Source: Anaerolineales bacterium (GTDB taxonomy: Bacteria > Chloroflexota > Anaerolineae > Anaerolineales > E44-bin32). From it: 10,358 bases of DNA. Positions 1-7,166 of the stretch are shown in pieces. The stretch lies in NCBI GenBank assembly GCA_011772595.1, contig WVZH01000306.1, positions 20,207 through 30,564 of the forward strand. The letters run 5' to 3'. The notes beneath the pieces were generated by a model. That model was given only the letters and a program-made list of their open reading frames with translations, had not been told where the DNA came from and did not search any database. The stretch's first letter is position 1, and every line of letters starts with the position of its first letter. Both the position numbers and the translations under genes were made by a program.

Positions 1-44
1 TTTATAAGTTGGAAAATGGCAACGGACGGCGTCCTCATTATTGG

Positions 45-1103
45 CTATGGACTTGGTTCTATTCGGACCCACCCGGGATCCCCTTGATCCCCCTCGATCA
101 TAATTTGTGCTGCCGTGAACGCTCGAATAACCTCGGCATTGGTGACTAGATGCCCTGTAACCTTTGAGGTTCGAAATTCTGACGCCCCTGTAAGAACCGC
201 AAGCGGCAGCAGAAGCTGGTCTGCCAGGTACTCATCGATCACGCCGTCGCTTTCCTGAAACGCAAGCAATTGATTTACCGCCTCATCGGCAACCCGCTCG
301 GCAGGTTTTCCCCGCTCCCCCAAACCAAAGTAGCACGCTTGTCCACCCTCGCACTCGACAAGGAGTATGAGCAGTGTCCCCTTAGTGCGTGAGGGCAATT
401 CACTTATGTCGACCTGCACTGAATAATCGAAACCCCGCAACCGACGCAGAGTTTGTTCACGTTGACGCTTCGCAATATGTAAGGGCAGATTGGAGATCGC
501 AGAGAGGCCGCGAACCCGTAGAACCTCGCCACGTTTCTTTAAACGTAATGACGAAGTTGAGCCCCGCGGCCGGATAACAGCTCGCAACTGGCCACCACCC
601 TGGGGATAAAACCCGGCTAAGTCGAGGTAGAGATCAGCATCATAACCGATCTTGCGCATAAAAGGCATCCAATGCCAGTGCAGATAATGGAAGCACGGGC
701 TCCAGCGTACGTGGGTACCGCCTGTAATCGTCACCGCAGAAGGTGCGTCGACCAGGCTCAACGGAAGGAAGATCGTCTGAAGCACGAGGCCTGTCGCACC
801 TGCGGTACCGATATCGAAATGGAAGTTTCCTGCCTGCAATTGCCTGGGTCGAAATGTGATCTCAGATGACCCAATTACGGCGCCGTCAACTTCGGCCTGT
901 CCCACAACCGCTGCAGCTTCCACCGATTTCAGGTGCTGGGGTCTCAACCCGGGCTTTGGACGCCGTGCGCGGATGTGATGCATACGCATCGGCTTTCCTG
1001 TGGCAAGAGACAGCGCCAATGCGCTGCGCAAAATCTGCCCTCCACCCTCTCCCTTCGAACCATCGATTTCGATCAAGGTAGCACCAAATAATTTCGCACC
1101 CAA
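45..1103 (-). CDS. rtcA: RNA 3'-terminal phosphate cyclase (RtcA)
   Basis: RtcA uses ATP to convert an RNA 3'-phosphate to a 2',3'-cyclic phosphate through enzyme-AMP and RNA-AMP intermediates; it is a cytosolic RNA repair enzyme. The whole family signature is visible: IDGSKGEGGGQILR at about residues 13-26, RPKPGLRPQH at 48-57, GTAGATGLVLQT at 99-110, GGTHVRWSP at 128-136, GFYPQGGG at 164-171, HIAKRQ at 209-214 and GEYLADQ-like DEYLADQ near 290. His318, in GHLVTNAEV, aligns with the catalytic histidine (His309 in the E. coli enzyme), so the protein looks active. At 352 residues it is slightly longer than the usual 340 or so. The start is TTG, preceded by AAGGGGG four bases upstream. A second TTG nine codons later would give the more typical LIEIDG start but has a weaker ribosome site. 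It lies 113 bases after the 179-residue gene. No rtcB or rtcR is visible. Confidence 0.95.
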   Translation of the reverse strand: MGAKLFGATLIEIDGSKGEGGGQILRSALALSLATGKPMRMHHIRARRPKPGLRPQHLKSVEAAAVVGQAEVDGAVIGSSEITFRPRQLQAGNFHFDIGTAGATGLVLQTIFLPLSLVDAPSAVTITGGTHVRWSPCFHYLHWHWMPFMRKIGYDADLYLDLAGFYPQGGGQLRAVIRPRGSTSSLRLKKRGEVLRVRGLSAISNLPLHIAKRQREQTLRRLRGFDYSVQVDISELPSRTKGTLLILLVECEGGQACYFGLGERGKPAERVADEAVNQLLAFQESDGVIDEYLADQLLLPLAVLTGASEFRTSKVTGHLVTNAEVIRAFTAAQIMIEGDQGDPGWVRIEPSP

Positions 1104-1216
1104 AATTCCCCCTTGCTGGGTTCGCGGGTTTATCTTGCGACAAGGTTGAAACGACGCAATTTAGTTAATAGACCTTCTGGGAGAGCACCGCAATATAAAC
1201 GCCTGAGTGAAGTAGC

Positions 1217-1756
1217 CTAAAGCTCACGCTCTTCTCGTGGCAACAAGGATAGTGCGTTTACCAAGGCTCGATTGAACGCCATGGCCGGTGCTTCTGCTTG
1301 AGCTCGAGGAAAGAGTAAGGCGGTTAGGCGTCCTTCGAAGAGCGGTAGGAAGACATTTTCGCCCTCCACCATCAACGCCCCGAAATCAAGCCTCGCACCA
1401 CTTTGCAATTGCCCTCGCAATTCATATCCTCCCACAAGAATACGCACCAGGTGAGGAAACGGCTTAGTGTAGCCACTTCGCATGCCGCTCGAAGGTCCCA
1501 GCCCAGCCCGAGTGCTGACCAAAACCGCGACGATTTCTCGCTTCACCAGCCATAATCGCGTGCATCGCTCAGGTGGCTCGGCGATCTTATGGAGCAGGTT
1601 GAGGCGCACGTCCTCCACCTCTAGATAAGACTCGGTCGGTCTGTTCAGGTAACTAAACAACCCTGGAGCGCCGGGGAAAACATCCCCGAAAATGCGGTGT
1701 GTTAGGGTGAAGATTTGAACATCGATCGATCTGCTTTGCACGAGCGTATACTCCAC
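1217..1756 (-). CDS. Protein of unknown function, 179 residues, probable internal duplication
   Basis: I do not recognise this protein as a named family. There is no signal peptide and no convincing membrane segment. It appears to contain two related modules, roughly residues 14-80 and 103-165. Each has a short beta-rich start (FTLTHRIFGDVF versus ILVGGYELRGQL), a glycine or proline turn, a line ending in an acidic strand (SYLEVEDVRL versus VFLPLFEGRL) and then a hydrophobic strand. The pattern resembles the small beta-rich repeats of uncharacterised Chloroflexota proteins, but that is an impression only. The middle, about 81-100, is Gly/Ser-rich and looks like a linker. The start is GTG with no good Shine-Dalgarno sequence, so the exact start is uncertain; no in-frame ATG exists nearby. 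A candidate promoter lies about 50 bases upstream, and rtcA follows 113 bases downstream on the same strand, so the two may be co-transcribed. Confidence 0.75.
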   Translation of the reverse strand: MEYTLVQSRSIDVQIFTLTHRIFGDVFPGAPGLFSYLNRPTESYLEVEDVRLNLLHKIAEPPERCTRLWLVKREIVAVLVSTRAGLGPSSGMRSGYTKPFPHLVRILVGGYELRGQLQSGARLDFGALMVEGENVFLPLFEGRLTALLFPRAQAEAPAMAFNRALVNALSLLPREEREL

Positions 1757-1925
1757 CAGGAGAAAGAAAGAACCACCGCGATCCGGTTGTCACTCCTAGC
1801 ATCTATGATTGTAAAGAATCCGGGACACAAATACAAACCCTGATGTCTGTTGAGTTGAGATCAAATCACCTGCTGCGCCGCTTTGAGGGCAGGTCTCTTT
1901 TCCATTCCGGTGTACAGGAGCTCGG
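1757..1925. other. Intergenic stretch between the prenyltransferase stop and the 179-residue gene
   Basis: This 169-base gap contains the candidate promoter described at 1808-1836. It also holds a weak inverted repeat, ACCTGC at 1868-1873 and GCAGGT at 1889-1894, with a 15-base loop and no T-tract, so it is not a convincing terminator. No small gene was recognised. Confidence 0.5.
1808..1836 (-). promoter_or_regulatory. Candidate sigma70-type promoter for the 179-residue gene
   Basis: Read on the minus strand, TTGTAT (1836-1831) and TACAAT (1813-1808) are separated by 17 bases. The -10 matches consensus at five of six positions and the -35 at three of six. The predicted transcript start near 1801 leaves a leader of about 45 bases before the GTG at 1756. 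This is by eye only. Confidence 0.4.
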
Positions 1926-2927
1926 TTATAGGGGGAATTTTAAGGCCGTAAATCCCCAGGCGATGAGTTGAAACGTCAGCATGAGCACCATAGCGGAAAC
2001 GCTGGGCAACGGATTGCGTTTCTGTGTGTATGTCAGTGCTCCCCAGAGGACTGCCGGGAATGCAAATAAGCTGAACCAGAAAACAACCGGTGGGAGTAAC
2101 CAACTTCGTATCGCCAGCAAGGAGAGGAAGGCACCCAACGCGACCGCTGTGTAAAGTTTTTGTAGATTGCGGGGAGACCAGCGGGTCGCCATCGTGTATT
2201 TCCCCACCGCAGCATCTGCTCGACGATCAGCCCATGTGGTGGCAAGCAGGTTATTAAACGCCAATGCGACGAAAGGAAGGTACACCAGCGCCAATCGAAG
2301 ATCAAGACGACCGGCTTGCACGGCATAGCCGTACTGAGGCAGGAGCATGGCGCCCAAAAGAGCGTTCGTAATCTCACCCCAACCCCTCCATGCCAGCGCG
2401 AAAGGGGGCAAAGAATACATCCAACCGAAGAACACTCCCACGAACAAGACAGTCATCCCCATCGGATGTAGCATACGAGCCCACAAGCCCAAGAATGCCA
2501 GCCCAACCACCACGAAAAGCGAAACCCAGGCCGCGATCAATGCGAGACGTCGCGGAAGCCCCGATTCAGGCAGCGCTCCGCTCCCTCCAGAATAAAGCGT
2601 CCGCTTGGTCCGTAAATCCGTCTCGTAATCCGCGTACTCGTTGGCATAATGAACGCTCATGCTGCCGGGAATCAGGATCAGAAGGCCTAACCAAAAAGAT
2701 TCCGCATCGTTCGCTTGTCCAGTAGCCCAACCCACGACGGCCCCGAAAAGGTAGACAAAACCGATCAGCAGAATTTGTGGGGGGCGCGCCATCCGAAACA
2801 GCACAAGAAGGTGAAGCCTTATACTGTCAGCAGACAGTTTCCCGTAGAAATCATTATCGTGCCTTAGCATGTGACCAACTTCGGGCAAGTGAGATGGGAC
2901 ATCTTCACGCGGGAATCTTTCACGCAC
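1926..2927 (-). CDS. UbiA-family prenyltransferase, MenA-like
   Basis: This is an integral membrane enzyme that transfers a polyprenyl chain from its diphosphate to an aromatic acceptor, as in menaquinone or ubiquinone synthesis. Both Asp-rich metal-diphosphate motifs are present: NEYADYETD (Asn96, Asp100, Asp104) and DRRAD (Asp234, Asp238) followed by GKYTMATRWSP. The family loop YSLPPFALAWRGWGE lies at about 171-185. Eight or so hydrophobic helices are visible between residues 50 and 330, which is usual. The acceptor cannot be read from the sequence: menaquinone (MenA), chlorophyll- or heme-type acceptors, or a lipid are all possible. MenA-like is the closest in feel, but no other men genes are in view. 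Numbering is from a GTG at 2927. An ATG at 2870 (residue 20) may be the real start, because the first 40 residues are hydrophilic and the candidate -10 box lies only 11 bases from the GTG. It is divergent from the TerB gene. Confidence 0.88.
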   Translation of the reverse strand: MRERFPREDVPSHLPEVGHMLRHDNDFYGKLSADSIRLHLLVLFRMARPPQILLIGFVYLFGAVVGWATGQANDAESFWLGLLILIPGSMSVHYANEYADYETDLRTKRTLYSGGSGALPESGLPRRLALIAAWVSLFVVVGLAFLGLWARMLHPMGMTVLFVGVFFGWMYSLPPFALAWRGWGEITNALLGAMLLPQYGYAVQAGRLDLRLALVYLPFVALAFNNLLATTWADRRADAAVGKYTMATRWSPRNLQKLYTAVALGAFLSLLAIRSWLLPPVVFWFSLFAFPAVLWGALTYTQKRNPLPSVSAMVLMLTFQLIAWGFTALKFPL

Positions 2928-2945
2928 TCATGTGTCGATTATAAT
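2918..2945 (+). promoter_or_regulatory. Candidate promoter for the TerB-domain gene
   Basis: A perfect TATAAT lies at 2940-2945 with a poor -35 candidate, TTTCAC at 2918-2923 (16-base spacer). The predicted start near 2952 gives a leader of about 64 bases before the ATG at 3016. The -10 sits inside ATTATAAT (2938-2945), which is self-complementary and also offers a TATAAT to the minus strand for the prenyltransferase gene. Confidence 0.35.
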
Positions 2946-3015
2946 GATGCCACATCGGCCAGTAATGTAAGCCCGGATACGGCCTTATCGAATTCGAGAT
3001 CCTAAGGTATGTGAT

Positions 3016-3924
3016 ATGCCAAAGAGTGATTTGATTTTAGCACTTACCAAGCTTCTGGTCGCCGCGGCGTGGGCAGACGGGGAGGTCTCTCATGACGAGA
3101 TCAACGCCCTGAAAGACCTGCTTTTCCAGATTCCCGATCTAACAGCGCGCGACTGGGCGGCGTTGGAAATCTACATTGATTCGCCCATCGATCAAGCGGA
3201 GATGGACCGACTGGTGTCCGAACTACAATCCACCATCCTCACATCGCAGGATAAAACGCTCGCTTCGGATACACTAAAGACCTTGATTCACGCCGATGGC
3301 ATCGTCACGCCCGAGGAGAGTGCAGTCGCGCAAAAAATCCAGTCCGTCATCGACGACGTGAACGTGAACATCTTTGGCCAAATGGGTACGCTCATGCGTT
3401 CGTCGATGAGACGTCGCTCCAATGTCGTCAGCCAAGCTCCCAACCGTGAGCTCTTCCTGGAAGATTTCTTACGCAACCGGATCTACTACCAGATGCGTCG
3501 CCGGTTGGATAGAAATGATGTTGAGATCGACCTGCCCGAGGAGGAATTGCGTAAACTCAGTCTCGCCGGGGGTCTCTTGTCCCGCGTGGCACACGCCGAC
3601 GAGGACGTCTCCGACGACGAATTTGCAGCCATCGTTAAAGGGCTTCAAAGCCGTTGGAACCTTTCCGATCAAGCTGCTACATTGGTTGCCGAAACAGCTC
3701 TCGCCACCTTCGATCAGGGGCTGGATTTCTATCGCCTCTCACGCGAATTCTTCTCCGCCACCAGTGCCGCGGAACGCGTGGACTTCTTGCAAGCACTATT
3801 CGTTGTCGCCGCTTCCGACGGCGACCTTTCACACGAAGAGATCGAGGAAATCAGGTTGATCGCCCGTGGACTTAAATTGACCCATAAGCAATTCATCAAT
3901 GCCAAACTACAAAGCCAGACGTGA
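3016..3924 (+). CDS. Double TerB-domain protein (tellurite-resistance TerB-like)
   Basis: This is a soluble, all-helical protein of 302 residues with four copies of the acidic TerB signature: WADGEVSHDE (19-28), HADGIVTPEE (92-101), HADEDVSDDE (193-202) and ASDGDLSHEE (266-275). The first and second, and the third and fourth, are each exactly 73 residues apart, so the protein is two TerB domains joined by an Arg-rich linker at about 128-165. TerB domains bind divalent metal through these acidic loops and are thought to act near the inner membrane in stress and conflict systems; the exact role here is unknown. No TerC, TerD or TerY partner is visible. The start is ATG with AAGG (3004-3007) eight bases upstream. 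It is the only plus-strand gene, divergent from the prenyltransferase and convergent with the MoxR operon. Confidence 0.85.
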   Translation: MPKSDLILALTKLLVAAAWADGEVSHDEINALKDLLFQIPDLTARDWAALEIYIDSPIDQAEMDRLVSELQSTILTSQDKTLASDTLKTLIHADGIVTPEESAVAQKIQSVIDDVNVNIFGQMGTLMRSSMRRRSNVVSQAPNRELFLEDFLRNRIYYQMRRRLDRNDVEIDLPEEELRKLSLAGGLLSRVAHADEDVSDDEFAAIVKGLQSRWNLSDQAATLVAETALATFDQGLDFYRLSREFFSATSAAERVDFLQALFVVAASDGDLSHEEIEEIRLIARGLKLTHKQFINAKLQSQT

Positions 3925-3954
3925 GACCTCCCGGCATACGTTTAATGTAGAGAC

Positions 3955-3966
3955 GTAGCATGCTAC
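3955..3966. repeat. 12-base perfect palindrome GTAGCATGCTAC
   Basis: The sequence equals its own reverse complement over 12 bases. Flanking ATGTAG (3945-3950) and CTACAT (3963-3968) can pair alternatively. It could be a dyad protein-binding site or part of a hairpin; its function is unknown. Confidence 0.6.
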
Positions 3967-3997
3967 ATCCCTAGCCATGTTCGGAATAAATGCTATC

Positions 3998-4021
3998 GCG
4001 TTCAAACGCACCTGCGCAGGT
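3998..4021. repeat. Two back-to-back palindromes
   Basis: GCGTTCAAACGC at 3998-4009 (five-base arms around CA) abuts ACCTGCGCAGGT at 4010-4021 (a perfect 12-base dyad) with no spacer. A shorter palindrome, ACGATCGT, follows at 4025-4032. The arrangement could fold as adjacent small hairpins in RNA from either strand or serve as an operator. It has no T-tract. Confidence 0.55.
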
Positions 4022-4075
4022 AGGACGATCGTAAAACTCCTCCCGTGAAGACTGGAACAACCAAACGTACAAGCA

Positions 4076-5641
4076 TTATGCGGAGGATGAAGTTTTATCT
4101 TTTCTCCTCGATCGTTTTGCCTGGCGCAGGATTTCCCCTTCTTCGCGAACAGCCCGCCACGCTGCTTCAACCCGCGCCACTTCTTCCCGGGTTTCCGGCA
4201 ATTCCCCGTAACGCACGCGCTGATACGCTTCCGTGATGCATGCTAGATCGCCACCACGATTGGGAAACAATACCTTCAAGGTCGATAAGAATTCCCACGG
4301 TGTCTGAGCAGTCAAGCGAGGGGAATCCAGATCCGAGGACATCCTCATCATTTGTGTGTAGATGCGCCGAATACGCGCCGCAGCCAGGAAACGACCACCT
4401 TGGCGCAAACGCTGGAGGTTGTGAATCAACCGCTTTGCACCATCGCGAAGTGCTTTCCTCAATGAGCTTGTAAATTCGGCCAGATCGAAGATAAATTGTC
4501 GATCCTCTAAACCCCACCTTCCGACAGTTTGACGCCGCCAACGTCGCCCCAGTAATACTAGCAAGAACATAACAGCCAGCAGGATCACCCCCAACAGGAG
4601 TATGGTTTTCAACTCTCGAAAATCCGCAAGCCTTCGCCAAAAGGTACTCAGGATGTCTATCAACCCATTGAACAACGCCAAGAGAAACTGCAAGACTTCG
4701 GACAGGATTTCTCTCAACGCCGAGAACCTAAAAATCTCTTCCAAGCGTGTAAGAATATCAGCCAAGAGACCTTCAGCCAACTGGGCCACAAGGACGATCA
4801 AAAGAAAGATGAGCGGACTGAGGACCAGCATGAGGAGAAATACAACTCCTTCAACGATCAGAATGGTCAACCTCAAAGCAAGATCAACCAGATACGTGGA
4901 AGCAAAACCGGCAACGACCAACGCGATGATAACCACGAGACTCGCACCGACTCCAACTCCCAGCAACCAGGAGCGATCAAATACATTAGGTTGCCCCCCT
5001 CGCAAGACACCCAGCTCCGCTGCACGCCCTGCCCCCATCCCGACTAGTCCAGCAAGCAGGAAAAGATGGAATTCCACACCTGGAGCTCCCTCCCAGGGAA
5101 AGCCCTGCAAGAAAGCCAGACCTAAGAATATCAACACGCCAACACGGAAGCTACGCACGACAACTTGAGCGCTCATCCATCGTTGTGCAATCACCACCCC
5201 GCGTGACCAGATCAGCAGGATAATCAGGATGACACCGAATTCTGGTAGGAGAAAGATCGAACGATCGCGAAAAGCCAGCAACGCACGTTGGACCACAGAT
5301 CCGAGCTTGAGAGAGAGATCCGCATAGAGTAGATGATTCAACGCAAAAATCCATGCGAAGCCTAAGAGAATTACGGTCAGACCTCGCCGAACGAAGGCCT
5401 TTATACGCATGAAGTACATAATACGAGTGGAGAAGTAGGCGACGAGCAACACACTTCCTAGGATGGTGAAGATGAACGCCGCCGGATGATCCCTACCTGC
5501 GCGGCTTAATGTTCGGTAGCATATGACCATCAAGCACAGCTCAGCTACCATGAGAGAAATGGCGCTCAACTCTCGCCATGGACGAAATGCCGGTGGGCGC
5601 AAACGGGCGAATATCTCACCGCTCCTCGACTGTACAGGCAT
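4076..5641 (-). CDS. Multi-pass membrane protein with C-terminal DUF4129 (TgpA-like, no transglutaminase), paralogue B
   Basis: This 521-residue protein is the last gene of the MoxR operon. Hydrophobic helices are visible at about 27-45, 57-77, 88-106, 133-148, 165-180, 190-205, 228-246, 257-287 and 345-365. A soluble tail with a DUF4129 domain follows at about 418-500 (AARIRRIY at 421-428, a TPWEFL motif near 447, VRYGELPE at 476-483). This is the plan of TgpA-type proteins, in which a transglutaminase core sits between the membrane block and the last helix. Here only about 55 residues (288-343), helical and hydrophobic, fill that place, and no Cys-His-Asp triad is visible. It is related along its whole length to the gene upstream, sharing RSFRVGVL (163-170), a glycine-rich GMGAGR segment and an LRGG motif. 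Start ATG at 5641, 19 bases after the upstream stop; no strong ribosome site. Its role is unknown; a membrane anchor or client of the MoxR-DUF58 pair is inferred. Confidence 0.82.
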   Translation of the reverse strand: MPVQSRSGEIFARLRPPAFRPWRELSAISLMVAELCLMVICYRTLSRAGRDHPAAFIFTILGSVLLVAYFSTRIMYFMRIKAFVRRGLTVILLGFAWIFALNHLLYADLSLKLGSVVQRALLAFRDRSIFLLPEFGVILIILLIWSRGVVIAQRWMSAQVVVRSFRVGVLIFLGLAFLQGFPWEGAPGVEFHLFLLAGLVGMGAGRAAELGVLRGGQPNVFDRSWLLGVGVGASLVVIIALVVAGFASTYLVDLALRLTILIVEGVVFLLMLVLSPLIFLLIVLVAQLAEGLLADILTRLEEIFRFSALREILSEVLQFLLALFNGLIDILSTFWRRLADFRELKTILLLGVILLAVMFLLVLLGRRWRRQTVGRWGLEDRQFIFDLAEFTSSLRKALRDGAKRLIHNLQRLRQGGRFLAAARIRRIYTQMMRMSSDLDSPRLTAQTPWEFLSTLKVLFPNRGGDLACITEAYQRVRYGELPETREEVARVEAAWRAVREEGEILRQAKRSRRKDKTSSSA

Positions 5642-5660
5642 ATCGATTGCCGGACTTTCG

Positions 5661-7166
5661 TTAAACCTTCCGTCCTTGCCTCAACTGCTCACCAATGGTT
5701 CGCACTCTGTGCCAATCGGCCTCGATCTTCTCAATCTGCTCCAGGCTCTCAGGCAACTCGCCATAGCGCACACGAACGTATGCATTAGTGATGCCCCGCA
5801 ACTCCTCGGTCAGCGAGGGAAACAAGCGATCAAGGCGATGCAGAAACTCGATTGGCGTGGTAGAAACCGGACGAGAGACGCCAAGATCGGCGCTCAAGGC
5901 GAGCAAACTGGCGTAAATACGCCGAATACGCGCAGCTGCTCGAATACGCTCTCCATGGCGTAAAGCGATGAACGCCCTGATGGCTTCCTGAGCTCTCTTA
6001 CGCAATAAGGAGAGCAGAAGACGCGTGAGATCACCAGGTTTTAAGATTCCTTCCCTCTCTTCATCTTGCCCCAGAGGAGCAATTCTGATTCTCTGCCGCC
6101 ACCCTCTAAACAAGACCACGATCGCAATCGCAACCCCTACCAAGATTAGAAACCTGAGAAGCCACTCTCCCCACTCTCCAGCCCAAGTCGATGGCTCTAC
6201 GTCATCCAGCAGGTCCTGCCACCCAGCACCGAGTGCGGTGGCTCCTTCGTCCAAGGTCACGTCTTCAGCAAACAACGGCGCCAGCTGCTCGATGATCCAT
6301 TCGAGGATCCTTCCAATGAGGACCAGTACAGGTCGCATCACCAATAGGAGGAGACGGACAAAGATGTCAGATAAGGTTAGTAGCGCCTGACGGAGAAGGT
6401 CAGAGAGTCTACCCCGAGCGAAGATACCGAGCATCAACACCAGTCCGACCAATACGCCGGCGACGACTGCAACCCCGAGAATACGTCGCTTATTAAACGT
6501 CGTCACCATGCCCCCACGGACATAGCCCAAAAAGGAAAATCTCCCTCCCCCGAGGGCGATCAAACCTGTGAACAGAAAGATAAAGAGCTCGACATCAGGC
6601 AGTGATCTTCCAGTCCTCGCCGTCAGAAGGCTGAAAAGCACGAACATGAGCACACCAACACGGAAAGATCGCATAACGCCCATAGGACCAAGCTTTTGCC
6701 GGGCATGCGTCGCCCCCCGTCGCCATGCTAACGCGGAAGTACCGATTGCCAAGGCAAGGGCCAATACCTGGGCGTCTTCCTGTAGGTTTGGACCTAGGAA
6801 TCGGTCGCGAATCACCGCGAGGGTCAAAGGCTCACTTCCCAATACCAGCAACTTGAAGCCAAACACCACGCTGGAAAACAATAGAAAGCACAGAACTGCC
6901 AGACGTACCCTGTCTTTAATACGTAATGCATAGGTCGCTCGTATGGTGAAATATGTGAGGACGTAGATCCCCCCCAAGACAAGATAGAGACGCCAGCGTG
7001 ACGTCGTCGAAGATGTCGGTGTCAACAGCCGATACCACGGGATAACCCAACTCAACTCCATGGCCATGACCGCTAAATTCGTGAGTGTTTGCCAAAGGTT
7101 CGAGCTTGATAGCTTGATGCCAACCGGCTGGCTGGAGGGCACGGGGGTATCTAATGTCACTTCCAA
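5661..7166 (-). CDS. Multi-pass membrane protein with C-terminal DUF4129 (TgpA-like, no transglutaminase), paralogue A
   Basis: This is a 501-residue paralogue of the following gene. Membrane helices are visible at about 27-48, 60-80, 88-108, 132-148, 167-183, 191-206, 228-248, 263-295 and 335-353. The DUF4129 tail runs about 408-490, with AARIRRIY at 411-418, TTPIEFL near 436 and VRYGELPE at 466-473. The spacing inside DUF4129 is identical to the paralogue, with no gap. The segment between the membrane block and the last helix (about 296-334) is acidic (EDVTLDEG) and far too short for a transglutaminase core. The start is uncertain: TTG at 7166, or GTG two codons later; an in-frame TGA lies just upstream. 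The first 25 residues match the layout of the paralogue (LWQTLTN versus PWRELSA before the first helix), which argues against the internal ATG at residue 34. It follows the DUF58 gene after 121 bases. Confidence 0.82.
   Translation of the reverse strand: MEVTLDTPVPSSQPVGIKLSSSNLWQTLTNLAVMAMELSWVIPWYRLLTPTSSTTSRWRLYLVLGGIYVLTYFTIRATYALRIKDRVRLAVLCFLLFSSVVFGFKLLVLGSEPLTLAVIRDRFLGPNLQEDAQVLALALAIGTSALAWRRGATHARQKLGPMGVMRSFRVGVLMFVLFSLLTARTGRSLPDVELFIFLFTGLIALGGGRFSFLGYVRGGMVTTFNKRRILGVAVVAGVLVGLVLMLGIFARGRLSDLLRQALLTLSDIFVRLLLLVMRPVLVLIGRILEWIIEQLAPLFAEDVTLDEGATALGAGWQDLLDDVEPSTWAGEWGEWLLRFLILVGVAIAIVVLFRGWRQRIRIAPLGQDEEREGILKPGDLTRLLLSLLRKRAQEAIRAFIALRHGERIRAAARIRRIYASLLALSADLGVSRPVSTTPIEFLHRLDRLFPSLTEELRGITNAYVRVRYGELPESLEQIEKIEADWHRVRTIGEQLRQGRKV

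Larger units (their letters stand above)
3925..4075. other. Convergent intergenic stretch with a palindrome cluster
   Basis: These 151 bases lie between the ends of the TerB gene and the MoxR operon and contain no recognised gene. They hold several perfect inverted repeats, listed separately. No arm is followed by a T-run on either strand, so classical intrinsic terminators are not evident, although the location is where bidirectional termination would be expected. Confidence 0.6.

Noticed and set aside
45..1103. Possible loss of the RtcA catalytic histidine (DEYLADQ seen without His)
   Set aside because: The nucleophilic histidine of the family lies further on, in the HLLTN-type motif; here GHLVTN is intact at residue 318.
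1134..1180. Possible promoter and short hairpin upstream of rtcA (CTTGCGACAAG region)
   Set aside because: The stem is four bases and the -10/-35 candidates are poor; not strong enough to list.
1868..1894. Inverted repeat ACCTGC/GCAGGT as a terminator for the prenyltransferase gene
   Set aside because: The stem is only six bases with a 15-base loop and no T-run on the minus strand. The same arm sequence at 4010-4021 looks coincidental.
3422..3859. 145-codon plus-strand open frame inside the TerB gene
   Set aside because: It is a shifted frame of the TerB gene, with low-complexity Ser/Pro/Arg content and no motif.
4167..4640. 157-codon minus-strand frame inside DUF4129 paralogue B
   Set aside because: It overlaps the DUF4129 tail, whose residues match the paralogue; this frame shows no family features.
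4602..5168. 188-codon plus-strand open frame opposite DUF4129 paralogue B
   Set aside because: It is rich in Ser, Thr, Arg, Lys and Pro with no domain, as expected from the antisense of a Leu/Val-rich membrane gene. The minus-strand protein has clear paralogy and motifs.
5523..5963. 146-codon plus-strand frame spanning the junction of the two DUF4129 genes
   Set aside because: It covers the conserved DUF4129 tail of paralogue A on the other strand; no ribosome site or domain supports it.
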